Assembly (NCBI GenBank): GCA_004213025.1
Contig: SHBC01000005.1
Coordinates: forward strand, 1-31,084
Direction: 5' to 3'
Source: SAR116 cluster bacterium
Lineage (GTDB): Bacteria > Pseudomonadota > Alphaproteobacteria > Puniceispirillales > Puniceispirillaceae
DNA: 31,084 nucleotides
Made by a program: the position numbers and the translations under genes. The notes beneath the pieces are model-generated. The model had not been told where the DNA came from. It did no database searches and saw only the letters and a program-made list of their open reading frames with translations. Below, piece after piece: positions 23,065 to 30,272 of the stretch. The first letter of the stretch is position 1, and every line of letters begins with the position of its first letter.

Positions 23065-24446
23065 GACACATCCATCGGTTCCGGGGTGGCGAGGTCGCGG
23101 ACACGCCCCATGCGCATCTGCAGGGTGATGCCGCGCAGTCCGAGATATATCGTAAAGGCGGCAAAAAGGCCATTCAGTCCAAACCCGCCAAGCAGCAGCA
23201 CGGCAACGGCGAACAGCACGGCCGAAACCAGCATGGCGTTGCGCATCTCGCGGCTCTGGGTGGCGCCGATGAACACACCGTCCATCTGGAAGGCAAGAAA
23301 GGAGATCGGCGGCAACAGCGCCGCCCAGTGCCAATGCGCCAGCGTCATGGCGGCAAGATCCTGCTGCGAGGTCAGCAGCCCGACAATCCATGGTGCGCCG
23401 GTCCAGATCAGCGCGCTGATGACAAGCGCCGTGCAGCCGGCCAGAATGTTGGTCCGGCGTACAACCCGGTCGAGCATCGGCAGGTGGCGGCGTCCAACCG
23501 CCTCGCCGACAAGTGCCTCGGCGGCGTGGGCAAAACCGTCCAGCGCAAAGGCAATCAGCCCGAACATGACGAGGATCAGCTGCATTGCGGCCAGCGACAG
23601 ATCGTCGATCCCGGCCGCCAGGTTCAACAACACCGCCTCGCTGAGAAGAATCAGCACGGTGCGGATGGTGATATCGCCGCCAATCTGAAAAAACCGCAAG
23701 AAGGCGGCTGGATCGAACCAGGCCGGCCGGCGGGTGAAGATGCGGCGTCCGGCTCCGGCAAGAAGATCGCGCCAGTGCCAGCCAACAAGCCCGAGCGTCA
23801 CCGCAAGGCCGGTCCATTGCGCGACAACCGAAGCCAGCGCCACACCGTCGATTGTCATGCCGAGGCCAAGCACGAAAAACAGGTTCAGCGCCAGATTGGC
23901 AAGATTGATGAAGATGATCTGGACCATCGCAAGACGCATCTGCTGGCGCCCGAAGATACATCCCAGAAGAACCATGTTCGCCAGCGCCGCCGGCACCGCC
24001 AGAAGCCGGATGCCGACATATTCCTGCATCAGCGTTTCGACAGTGTCGCTGGCGGTCAGCAGGGCGCCGGTGACCAGATGCACCAGCGGTGTGGTGATCA
24101 CGAAAAAGAAGCCAAGGCAGAATGCCAGGATCAAGCCGCGGACAAGATGGTTCTCGATCTCCCGCAGATCGCCGCGCCCCTGCGCCTGGGCAACAAGCCC
24201 GGTTGTGCACATGCGCAGGAATCCAAGCCCGAAATAGATGAAATTGAACACCAGGCTGCCAAGCGCAACCCCGCCGACAAAGCTGGCATCGTCAAGCCGT
24301 CCCATCATCGCTGTGTCCGCCGCGCCGACCAGCGGGATGGTCACATTGGCGATGATGATTGGCCATGTGATGGACCAGAGATGGCGCCAGCTTGTCTGCT
24401 GCTGCCAGGGCCGGTTGCCAGCCTTTCCTGCGGAAATATCGGTCAT
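23061..24446 (-). CDS. MATE family efflux transporter (DinF-like)
   Basis: A 461-residue inner-membrane antiporter with about 12 hydrophobic helices in two halves. It has MATE features such as ITWPIIIANVTIPLVGAADT and AMMGRLDDASFVGGVALGSL near the start, and the second half with FFQIGGDITIRTVLILL. MATE pumps export cationic drugs or metabolites using sodium or proton gradients; the substrate here is unknown. It is the first gene of a two-gene minus-strand unit with the M17 peptidase. The leader carries a 17-bp palindrome and the promoter lies in a 16-bp repeat array, so its expression may be controlled or variable. Confidence 0.92.
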   Translation of the reverse strand: MTDISAGKAGNRPWQQQTSWRHLWSITWPIIIANVTIPLVGAADTAMMGRLDDASFVGGVALGSLVFNFIYFGLGFLRMCTTGLVAQAQGRGDLREIENHLVRGLILAFCLGFFFVITTPLVHLVTGALLTASDTVETLMQEYVGIRLLAVPAALANMVLLGCIFGRQQMRLAMVQIIFINLANLALNLFFVLGLGMTIDGVALASVVAQWTGLAVTLGLVGWHWRDLLAGAGRRIFTRRPAWFDPAAFLRFFQIGGDITIRTVLILLSEAVLLNLAAGIDDLSLAAMQLILVMFGLIAFALDGFAHAAEALVGEAVGRRHLPMLDRVVRRTNILAGCTALVISALIWTGAPWIVGLLTSQQDLAAMTLAHWHWAALLPPISFLAFQMDGVFIGATQSREMRNAMLVSAVLFAVAVLLLGGFGLNGLFAAFTIYLGLRGITLQMRMGRVRDLATPEPMDVS

Positions 24447-24462
24447 GATCCCAGTGCCCGGT

Positions 24463-24479
24463 GGTGACGGGCCGTCACC
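24463..24479. promoter_or_regulatory. 17-bp perfect inverted repeat in the MATE leader (operator or hairpin)
   Basis: GGTGACGG and CCGTCACC form perfect 8-bp arms around a single G, ending 17 nt upstream of the MATE start. With the predicted start of transcription near 24499, it would lie at about +20 to +36. Such palindromes commonly bind TetR- or MarR-type repressors of exporters; a tight RNA hairpin is less likely with a 1-nt centre. Confidence 0.5.
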
Positions 24480-24505
24480 CTACAACCAGCCGCACGAAGG
24501 GGCAA

Positions 24506-24533
24506 TTCATATGGCAAAAAGGTCATATGGCAA
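24506..24533 (-). promoter_or_regulatory. Candidate promoter of the MATE gene, built from repeat units
   Basis: On the minus strand a -35 box TTGCCA (24533-24528), a 16-nt spacer and a -10 box TATGAA (24511-24506) are present. Both boxes come from successive copies of the 16-bp repeat, so a second TTGCCA/TATGAC pair exists one unit upstream. Confidence 0.5.
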
Positions 24534-24554
24534 AAAGCCCATATGGCAAAGGGC
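24507..24554. repeat. 16-bp tandem repeat (3 copies) between the MATE and GT-C genes
   Basis: TCATATGGCAAAAAGG (24507-24522), TCATATGGCAAAAAGC (24523-24538) and CCATATGGCAAAGGGC (24539-24554) are consecutive. The array lies in the divergent intergenic region and contains the candidate MATE promoter boxes. Confidence 0.9.
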
Positions 24555-24623
24555 CCGAAAAAATGCTTTAACGGGCTGGCGGTCACCTGGGCGACAGGCG
24601 GCCGGCCATCCAGGGGATCGTCT

Positions 24624-26306
24624 GTGACCGTGCCATTCAAAAAATCGGCCTTGCTGCTGGTGCTGGCATGTCTGGCCGCCGCCGTTCTGATCGGCCACCA
24701 GACCGTGCCGCCGATGGATCGCGACGAGTCACGCTTTGCCCAGGCCAGCAAGCAGATGGTGCAGACCGGCGATCTTGTCACCATCCGCTTTCAGGATGAG
24801 CTGCGGGCCAAGAAACCGGCTGGCATCTACTGGCTTCAGGCCGCCTCGGCATCGGTGTTCGGCGGGGATGACATCGCGCCCTACCGGCTGCCAAGCCTGC
24901 TTGCCATGCTGCTGACGGTCTATGGCACTTACCGCATTGCGCGAACGCTCTACAAACCGCAACGTGCCGTGTTGGCAGCGGCGGCCTGTGGCGGCGCGCT
25001 GATCGTCTGTGCCGAGGCGCATCTGGCAAAGACGGATTCGGTGCTGATGCTGCTGTGCCTGATGCAGCAATACGGGCTGCTGCGGATTTACCAGGCCTGG
25101 CAGCATGGCCGCCGGCTGTCCTATCATTCCTATCTGTGGGTGTGGCTGCCGATGGCGGCGGCGGTACTGGTCAAGGGACCGGTAGCGCCAATGTTGGCAC
25201 TGACGACGATTGCCGCGCTGTCGGCATGGCATCGCAATGTCAGATGGCTTCGCATGCTGCGCGCCGGGCGCGGGGTGCTCATCCTGTGTCTTGTCACGCT
25301 TCCCTGGGCGGTGCTGGTGACGTTGGCGACCGACGGGGCGTTCCTTGACATCGCCTTTCGCGGTGATTTTCTGTCGAAGGTGCAGAGCGGACAGGAATCG
25401 CACGGCGCGCCGGTCGGCAGTTATCTGCTTCTGGCGGCAATTCTTCTGTGGCCGGCCAGCCTGCTGCTGCCGCGCGCCATCAGCCAGATGCCGCTGCTTC
25501 TCTCGCATGTCGAAAGCCGGTTCCTGCTGGCCTGGATCCTGCCCTTCTGGGTGGTGATCGAATTCGTGCCGACGAAATTGCCGCATTATCCGCTGCCGGT
25601 GGTGCCGGCGATCATGGTGCTTCTTGTCTGCGCTGTTGATGCGCCGCTTGCCGGCGTGGCGAAGGGCGGCATGCGGGCGGTGGCGCGACGCTGGCTGGCG
25701 CTCGCCGGTGAAGGTGTGATGTTGGCCGCCGGTCCGTTGCTTGTCGCCTGTTTTGCCTGGGCCGCACTGACCTATGGCGGGGTGACAGGCGGACGGGCCT
25801 TTGCCTTTGCCATGCTGTGCGCGCTCTTGGCCGGGTTGGCGCTGTGGCAGGGCATTGTCTGGCACCGGCATGGCGGCATTCGGCCGGTTGCGATGGTGAT
25901 CGCCGCTGGCGCGGTGATGAATCTGGTCGCCATTGGCGGGCTGATCCCGTCACTGTCCCGCATCCATCTGGCGCGCGCCATCGACGCCGCCATCATTGCA
26001 TCCGGCCCGCCGCCGGCCGCCATGGCCGCGGCCGGGTTTCATGAACCGTCGCTGGTCTTTCACCTTGGGCGTGACCTGCTTCTGGTTGATGGTGGAGAGG
26101 CGGCGCTGTTCCTTGCCGAGGCGCCCGGCGGCCTGGCCATTGTCGAGCGTGACCAGCAGGCGGCCTTTCTTGACATGGCCGGCACGCTGGGGCTTGGCGT
26201 CGACGCCATCCGCCAGATCGAAGGCTTCAACATGTCAAAGGGCAAGGATGTGTTAATTTTCCTCTACCGCGCCGATGCGTTTGACCCGCGCGGCATGAGT
26301 GGGTAA
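24624..26306 (+). CDS. ArnT-like GT-C glycosyltransferase (polyprenyl-phosphate sugar donor)
   Basis: A 560-residue integral membrane protein with many hydrophobic helices. The first periplasmic loop carries PPMDRDESRFAQASKQM (acidic D32, D34, E35), then KPAGIYWLQAAS and PYRLPSLLAML; this pattern is typical of ArnT/PMT-family enzymes that move a sugar from undecaprenyl phosphate to lipid A or protein. A later helix holds PHYPLPVVPAIMVLLVC, also family-like. The GTG at 24624 is chosen because AGGGGA lies just upstream and a membrane helix begins right after. An ATG at 24543 would add 27 polar residues encoded partly by the repeat. The next two genes (GT2 and LAB_N) fit the same pathway. The sugar and acceptor are not known. 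Confidence 0.85.
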   Translation: MTVPFKKSALLLVLACLAAAVLIGHQTVPPMDRDESRFAQASKQMVQTGDLVTIRFQDELRAKKPAGIYWLQAASASVFGGDDIAPYRLPSLLAMLLTVYGTYRIARTLYKPQRAVLAAAACGGALIVCAEAHLAKTDSVLMLLCLMQQYGLLRIYQAWQHGRRLSYHSYLWVWLPMAAAVLVKGPVAPMLALTTIAALSAWHRNVRWLRMLRAGRGVLILCLVTLPWAVLVTLATDGAFLDIAFRGDFLSKVQSGQESHGAPVGSYLLLAAILLWPASLLLPRAISQMPLLLSHVESRFLLAWILPFWVVIEFVPTKLPHYPLPVVPAIMVLLVCAVDAPLAGVAKGGMRAVARRWLALAGEGVMLAAGPLLVACFAWAALTYGGVTGGRAFAFAMLCALLAGLALWQGIVWHRHGGIRPVAMVIAAGAVMNLVAIGGLIPSLSRIHLARAIDAAIIASGPPPAAMAAAGFHEPSLVFHLGRDLLLVDGGEAALFLAEAPGGLAIVERDQQAAFLDMAGTLGLGVDAIRQIEGFNMSKGKDVLIFLYRADAFDPRGMSG

Positions 26307-26318
26307 AGAGACGCAAGT

Positions 26319-26366
26319 GTTCATGCCATCGTTCCTGCCATTGTTCATGCCATCGTTCCTGTCCCT
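26319..26366. repeat. 12-bp tandem repeat (4 units) between the GT-C and GT2 genes
   Basis: GTTCATGCCATC, GTTCCTGCCATT, GTTCATGCCATC and GTTCCTGTCCCT follow each other from 26319 to 26366. They can also be read as a 24-bp unit twice. The array nearly fills the 75-nt gap before the GT2 start at 26382. Confidence 0.9.
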
Positions 26367-26381
26367 GCCGAGTGTGTCTTC

Positions 26382-27254
26382 ATGACCCGAACCAAGGCTG
26401 CTTTCATCCCGCCCTCCACGATCGAGATCTCGGTGCTTGTGCCGGTCATGAACGAGGCCGGCAATATCCGCCCGCTTATCGAGGAAATCAGCGCCGCGCT
26501 GACAGGACGCCGGTTCGAGATCATCTATGTCGATGATGCCAGCACCGATGACAGCCCGGCCGAGCTTGCCAGCTGCGCCGCCGACATTCCCGAATTGCGG
26601 GTGCTGCGCCATCAGACCCGTGCCGGCCAGAGTGCGGCCATCAGATCGGCGCTGCTGGCGGCGCGTGGCGAGCTGATTGGCGTGCTTGACGGCGATGGCC
26701 AGAATGTACCGGCAGACCTGCCGGCACTGGAGGCGGCGCTGCTGGCAGAGACCGGCAAGACAGGCGCTACAGGCATGGCCGCCGGCATCCGGGCCCGTCG
26801 TCAGGACAGCGCGATGCGGCTGCTTGCCTCGCGCGGGGCGCGCTGGATCCGGCGCAGCCTGCTGGCCGACACGCATCCCGACAGCGGGTGCGGCATCAAG
26901 GTTCTGCACCGGTCGCTGTTTCTGCAGCTTCCCTTCTTCAACCATATGCACCGTTTCATGCCGAGCCTTGTGCGGCGGCATGGCGGTGTGGTGATCGGCG
27001 TTGCGGTGGCGCACCGGCCGCGTCTTCGTGGCACCTCCAAATACCGGATCCTCGACCGGCTGGTGGTCGGGATCAGCGATGTTATCGGCGTGATCTGGTT
27101 GCTTCGCCGGGCGCCGCGTCAGGGCGAGGTGACCGAGGTCATGGCCGGCAAAAAAACCGCCCAAAAGGCGGTCAGGAAGGTTGCGAAAAAAACCGCCAAG
27201 AAGGCCAGCAAGAAAGCCAGCAATAAGGCCAGCAATAAGGGGGTTGGCGCATGA
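26382..27254 (+). CDS. Family 2 glycosyltransferase, polyprenyl-phosphate sugar synthase type, with Lys-rich tail
   Basis: A 290-residue GT2 enzyme of the DPM1 type. Marks are SVLVPVMNEAGNI (17-29), the YVDDASTDDS nucleotide site (49-58), GQSAAIRSALLAARGELIG (82-100) and the DxD motif VLDGDGQN (101-108). SGCGIKVLHRSLF (168-180) and RGTSKYRILDR (216-226) follow. It probably loads a sugar from a nucleotide donor onto undecaprenyl phosphate on the cytoplasmic face for use by the GT-C enzyme. It has only one short hydrophobic stretch (about 228-241) instead of the usual GtrB helices. Residues 256-290 are a Lys/Ala-rich tail with 12 Lys, 1 Arg and no acid. Part of the tail is coded by a 12-bp repeat. 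The stop overlaps the next gene as ATGA. Confidence 0.88.
   Translation: MTRTKAAFIPPSTIEISVLVPVMNEAGNIRPLIEEISAALTGRRFEIIYVDDASTDDSPAELASCAADIPELRVLRHQTRAGQSAAIRSALLAARGELIGVLDGDGQNVPADLPALEAALLAETGKTGATGMAAGIRARRQDSAMRLLASRGARWIRRSLLADTHPDSGCGIKVLHRSLFLQLPFFNHMHRFMPSLVRRHGGVVIGVAVAHRPRLRGTSKYRILDRLVVGISDVIGVIWLLRRAPRQGEVTEVMAGKKTAQKAVRKVAKKTAKKASKKASNKASNKGVGA
27201..27236 (+). repeat. 12-bp in-frame tandem repeat in the GT2 tail
   Basis: AAGGCCAGCAAG (27201-27212), AAAGCCAGCAAT (27213-27224) and AAGGCCAGCAAT (27225-27236) encode the KASK, KASN, KASN units of the C-terminal tail. Confidence 0.9.
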
Positions 27255-27619
27255 TCGCCTTTCTGTCAGCACAGATTGAGGCCGGTGCGCGCGCCTTTGC
27301 CAGTGTTCTTGTCACGATCCTGCCCTTTCTTCCCGACAGTCTTGTCACCAACCCGGAACGGATCATGATTGTTGTCGGATTCGCCGGACAGGGACTGTTC
27401 GCGATGCGCTTCATCATCCAGTGGCTGTCATCGGAAAAACAGGCCAAGTCGGTGATCCCGGTCGCCTTCTGGTATTTCTCGATCGGTGGCGGCGCGGTGC
27501 TGCTTCTCTACGCCATCTGGCGGCAGGATCCGGTGATCATCTGCGGTCAGGGTCTTGGGCTGTTCATCTATCTGCGGAACCTCTATTTCATCCGCCGTGA
27601 CACCTCTTCCGGCAGCTGA
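27251..27619 (+). CDS. Lipid A biosynthesis N-terminal domain (LAB_N) membrane protein
   Basis: A 122-residue protein with three or so membrane helices and the LAB_N (PF07578-like) pattern. GQGLFAMRFIIQWLSSEK is followed by SVIPVAFWYFSIGGG, then YAIWRQDPVIICGQGLG and FIYLRNLYFI. Proteins of this type are often encoded next to a polyprenyl-phosphate GT2 and an ArnT-like transferase, and are thought to help lipid-linked sugar transfer to lipid A. The ATG at 27251 overlaps the GT2 stop, so the two are coupled. The gene ends 18 nt from the convergent EVE gene. Confidence 0.88.
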   Translation: MIAFLSAQIEAGARAFASVLVTILPFLPDSLVTNPERIMIVVGFAGQGLFAMRFIIQWLSSEKQAKSVIPVAFWYFSIGGGAVLLLYAIWRQDPVIICGQGLGLFIYLRNLYFIRRDTSSGS

Positions 27620-27637
27620 CCTGCCGTCATCCAGCTG

Positions 27638-28057
27638 TCACAGGGTCGTCTCGCCCATCTCCATCAGAATTGCCCAATGCGCGGCGGTGACCGGCGTCAC
27701 CGACAGCCGTGACTGCCGTACCAGCGCCATTTCGGCAAGACGCTCATCGGCCTTGATCTCGGCAAGCGTGACCGGTCTTGCCACGCTCTTTACCGCTTTC
27801 ACCGTGACCATACCGAAACGCCCACTGGCATCGGTCGGGTCGGGATGATACAGCTCGATCACCTCGACGATGCCGACAATCTGCTTCTCATTCACCGAAT
27901 GATAGAAGAAGGCAAGGTCGCCAATCTGCATGGCTTTCATGTTGTTCGACGCCTGATAATTGCGGACGCCGTCCCATCCCTCGCCCTCGTCACCCTTCGT
28001 CCGCTGGTCATCCCATGACCAGCTCGAGGGCTCTGATTTCATCAACCAGTAATTCAT
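27638..28057 (-). CDS. EVE domain-containing protein
   Basis: A 139-residue single-domain EVE protein, related in fold to PUA/YTH domains. The start MNYWLMKSEPSSWSWDD, then WDGVRNYQASNNMKAMQIGD and LAFFYHSVNEKQIVGIVEV are classic. EVE domains bind modified bases in RNA or DNA; stand-alone copies in alphaproteobacteria have no settled role. The ATG at 28057 is chosen because GCAGGACAGG is immediately upstream and the family begins here; an upstream ATG at 28090 would add 11 residues. It is the third gene of tsaD-gpsA-EVE, after a 64-nt gap with a hairpin. Confidence 0.93.
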   Translation of the reverse strand: MNYWLMKSEPSSWSWDDQRTKGDEGEGWDGVRNYQASNNMKAMQIGDLAFFYHSVNEKQIVGIVEVIELYHPDPTDASGRFGMVTVKAVKSVARPVTLAEIKADERLAEMALVRQSRLSVTPVTAAHWAILMEMGETTL

Positions 28058-28074
28058 CCTGTCCTGCCTTTCTG

Positions 28075-28092
28075 CCATGCCGTTTGGCATGG
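28075..28092. promoter_or_regulatory. Hairpin in the gpsA-EVE gap
   Basis: CCATGCC (28075-28081) and GGCATGG (28086-28092) make a perfect 7-bp stem with a 4-nt loop, 18 nt upstream of the EVE start. No T-tract follows on either strand, so it is not a standard terminator. It may be an RNA processing or stability element. Confidence 0.4.
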
Positions 28093-28121
28093 TTGTCTGT
28101 AGTCGTAGGGGCTGTCAGCCG

Positions 28122-29090
28122 CTATTCAACGCCGGCACGCCGTGCCAGCAGGCTGGCCACCACCTGGCGCAGATCGGCGCCGTGATTGACCACCCTGTCG
28201 ACACCCGATGTGATCGGAAGCTCGACCCCGAGTGCCGTCCCGCGGGCGGCCAGCACGGCGACGCTGTGGCGCCCCTCGGCCAGCCCGTCCGGCGGGGTCT
28301 CACCGCGCCCGAGGGCCAGCCCGTAGGCCATATTGCGCGAATGCGGCCCGGCACAGCTCAGCGCCAGGTCACCGGCGCCTGACAGGCCATAGATGGTGTC
28401 TGGCTGCGCACCGGCGGCGGCGGCAAAGCGCGTCATCTCGGCAAGGCCGCGTGTGATCAGCGCCGCCCGTGCATTGTCGCCAAGACCAAGACCGGCGGCG
28501 CAGCCGGCGGCGATGGCGATGACATTCTTCATCGCGCCGCCGATGGCGACACCGACCGGATCGTGATTTGCATAGACACGCAGATGGCTGCCGGCAAAGG
28601 CCTGCTGCGTGGCGGCGATGGCCGGCTTGTCCGTGCTGGCGGCGGTGATGGCCGCGGGAAGGCCAAGCATCACCTCATCGGCAAAGGTCGGGCCGGACAG
28701 GATCACATGCGGGCTATCTGGCAGCATCTGCGCGGCAAGTTCAGGCATCAGAAGCTGTGTATCGCCGTCCATCACCAGCCCCTTTGCGCACAGCACAACA
28801 GGTATCGATGGCGCGGCGTGCGCCGCAATCAATTGCAGGCTGGCACGTGTGGCTGCAACCGGCACGACGACAAGGATCATATCGGCATCTGCCAGCATTG
28901 CCGGGTCGGTGGTGGCGTCAAAACCGTCAAGTGGCGGCAGGTTGGCAAGCTGGCGACAGCGGCCGCTGGCCAGCATATCGGCGGTGGCCTGATCGCGCAC
29001 CAGCAGGGTCGGCGTCGCGGACCCGCAGCGCAGCGCATGGGCCAGCGCACTGCCCCAGCTGCCGCCACCAATGACAGCGGCGCGGATCAT
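28122..29090 (-). CDS. gpsA: NAD(P)-dependent glycerol-3-phosphate dehydrogenase
   Basis: A 322-residue enzyme that reduces dihydroxyacetone phosphate to sn-glycerol 3-phosphate for phospholipid synthesis. Marks are the dinucleotide loop VIGGGSWGSALAHAL at the N-terminus and LCAKGLVMDG with a conserved lysine. Also seen are VILSGPTFADEV, the catalytic region GGAMKNVIAIAAG and ALITRGLAEMTRF. YGLSGAGDLALSC and SRNMAYGLALGRG complete the pattern. The ATG at 29090 overlaps the tsaD stop as ATGA. The tsaD-gpsA pairing is widespread in alphaproteobacteria. Confidence 0.97.
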   Translation of the reverse strand: MIRAAVIGGGSWGSALAHALRCGSATPTLLVRDQATADMLASGRCRQLANLPPLDGFDATTDPAMLADADMILVVVPVAATRASLQLIAAHAAPSIPVVLCAKGLVMDGDTQLLMPELAAQMLPDSPHVILSGPTFADEVMLGLPAAITAASTDKPAIAATQQAFAGSHLRVYANHDPVGVAIGGAMKNVIAIAAGCAAGLGLGDNARAALITRGLAEMTRFAAAAGAQPDTIYGLSGAGDLALSCAGPHSRNMAYGLALGRGETPPDGLAEGRHSVAVLAARGTALGVELPITSGVDRVVNHGADLRQVVASLLARRAGVE

Positions 29091-30148
29091 GCCCGCACCC
29101 CGCGGCCCGGCGGTGGCGCGGCGTCGGGATCGAGCGGCCAGCGCGGGCGCGGCGCAAAGCTCATCCCATCCGGGGTCTGGCGTCTCTCAAGCGCGGCCCA
29201 GGCAATCATCGCGGCATTGTCCGTGCACAGCCAGGCCGGCGGAACGACAAGGTCAAATCCCGCACCGATTGCCTCTGCCTCGAGCCTGGTGAAGATCGCC
29301 TTGTTGGCGGCGACGCCGCCGGCGATGACAAGCGTTGACGCGCCATGCGCATCCGCGAACCGGTCCATGGCGCGGCGCGCCCGGTCGGCAAGACAATCGG
29401 CAATCGCGGCCTGAAGCGATGCCGCCAGATCGGCCAGCGAGGCACCGTCACTATCGTTGGCCTTGAGCGCGGCGTGCCGCGTTGCAACGGCGGTCTTCAG
29501 GCCGGAAAAGGAGAAATGACAGTGATCGGCCCCTTTCAGCGGGCGCGGCAGCCTGACCTTCCCGGCATCGCCTTCTGCCGCCAGACGTTCGATCGCCGGC
29601 CCGCCGGGATAGCCAAGCCCCATGATCTTGGCGCTCTTGTCGAAGGCCTCGCCGGCAGCGTCATCCATCGTCGTGCCATAGCGTTCATAGTCGCCTGGCC
29701 CGTGAACGGCCAGAAGCTGGGTATGGCCGCCGGAAACGAGCAACAGCAGATAGGGAAATGCCACCGGCGCGACCAGCCGCGGGCTCAACGCATGGCCTTC
29801 AAGGTGGTTCACAGCGTAATAGGGGATGCCGCGCGCCGTCGCGATGGCCTTTGCCGTCACCGTTCCCACAACAACGCCGCCAATCAGACCTGGCCCGCCT
29901 GTCGCCGCCACCCCGCCGATGGACTCGATCCCGACCCCGGCCTTGGCAATCGCGGTATCGATCACCATGTCGATGGCGTCGAGATGCGCGCGCGCGGCAA
30001 TTTCCGGCACCACCCCGCCATGCGCGGCATGGATGTCCATCTGTGATGCCACCTCGCTGGCAAGGATGGTGCCATCGCCGGCCACGATCGCGGCCGCGGT
30101 TTCATCACAGCTGCTCTCGATGCCAAGCATCAGGAAGGGGTTATTCAT
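29087..30148 (-). CDS. tsaD: tRNA N6-threonylcarbamoyladenosine transferase subunit
   Basis: A 353-residue ASKHA-fold protein that completes t6A37 synthesis on ANN-decoding tRNAs with TsaB and TsaE. Marks are MLGIESSCDETAAAIV at the N-terminus and GGVVPEIAARAH. The metal-binding NHLEGHALSP (H115, H119), LLVSGGHTQL and the late VIAGGVAANK are also present. The ATG at 30148 is chosen by family alignment; it lacks a clear Shine-Dalgarno. The frame is open to 30472, but that extension is antisense to hemC and not conserved. The first gene of tsaD-gpsA-EVE, divergent from hemC. Confidence 0.96.
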   Translation of the reverse strand: MNNPFLMLGIESSCDETAAAIVAGDGTILASEVASQMDIHAAHGGVVPEIAARAHLDAIDMVIDTAIAKAGVGIESIGGVAATGGPGLIGGVVVGTVTAKAIATARGIPYYAVNHLEGHALSPRLVAPVAFPYLLLLVSGGHTQLLAVHGPGDYERYGTTMDDAAGEAFDKSAKIMGLGYPGGPAIERLAAEGDAGKVRLPRPLKGADHCHFSFSGLKTAVATRHAALKANDSDGASLADLAASLQAAIADCLADRARRAMDRFADAHGASTLVIAGGVAANKAIFTRLEAEAIGAGFDLVVPPAWLCTDNAAMIAWAALERRQTPDGMSFAPRPRWPLDPDAAPPPGRGVRA

Positions 30149-30209
30149 CAGGAGGCGTCCATGTCTTTCGCTCAGCCACGGATCATAGGGCATCGCCGCC
30201 ATGTTGATA

Positions 30210-30237
30210 AGTCCCGACGCCGGAGGCTTTTTATTTT
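30210..30237 (+). terminator. Terminator-like hairpin with T-tract upstream of hemC
   Basis: On the plus strand AGTCCCG (30210-30216) pairs with CGGAGGCT (30221-30228, one bulged A, one G-T pair) around an ACGC loop. A T-rich run follows (30228-30237, TTTTTATTTT). It looks like an intrinsic terminator but has no plus-strand gene before it. It would only stop antisense transcripts leaving tsaD, or act as an attenuator if hemC had a further upstream promoter. Confidence 0.35.
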
Positions 30238-30264
30238 GCAACTGTGGCGGCCGGGCATTATTAC
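30236..30264 (+). promoter_or_regulatory. Candidate promoter of hemC with almost no leader
   Basis: A -35 box TTGCAA (30236-30241), a 17-nt spacer and a -10 box TATTAC (30259-30264) predict a start near 30271. The hemC ATG is at 30273, so the mRNA would be leaderless or nearly so. Confidence 0.5.
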
Positions 30265-30272
30265 AGGCGGCT

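Noticed and set aside
23065..24210. N-terminal extension of the M17 peptidase frame to 855 residues
   Set aside because: The extra part is an out-of-frame reading of the MATE gene with no family resemblance. The peptidase start at 23064 overlaps the MATE stop as ATGA.
2974..26366. CRISPR array
   Set aside because: The repeats are 12-16 bp, directly abutting, different at each site and without spacers.
28075..28092. Rho-independent terminator after gpsA
   Set aside because: The hairpin is strong but lacks a following T-run on the minus strand, and the EVE ribosome binding site follows immediately.
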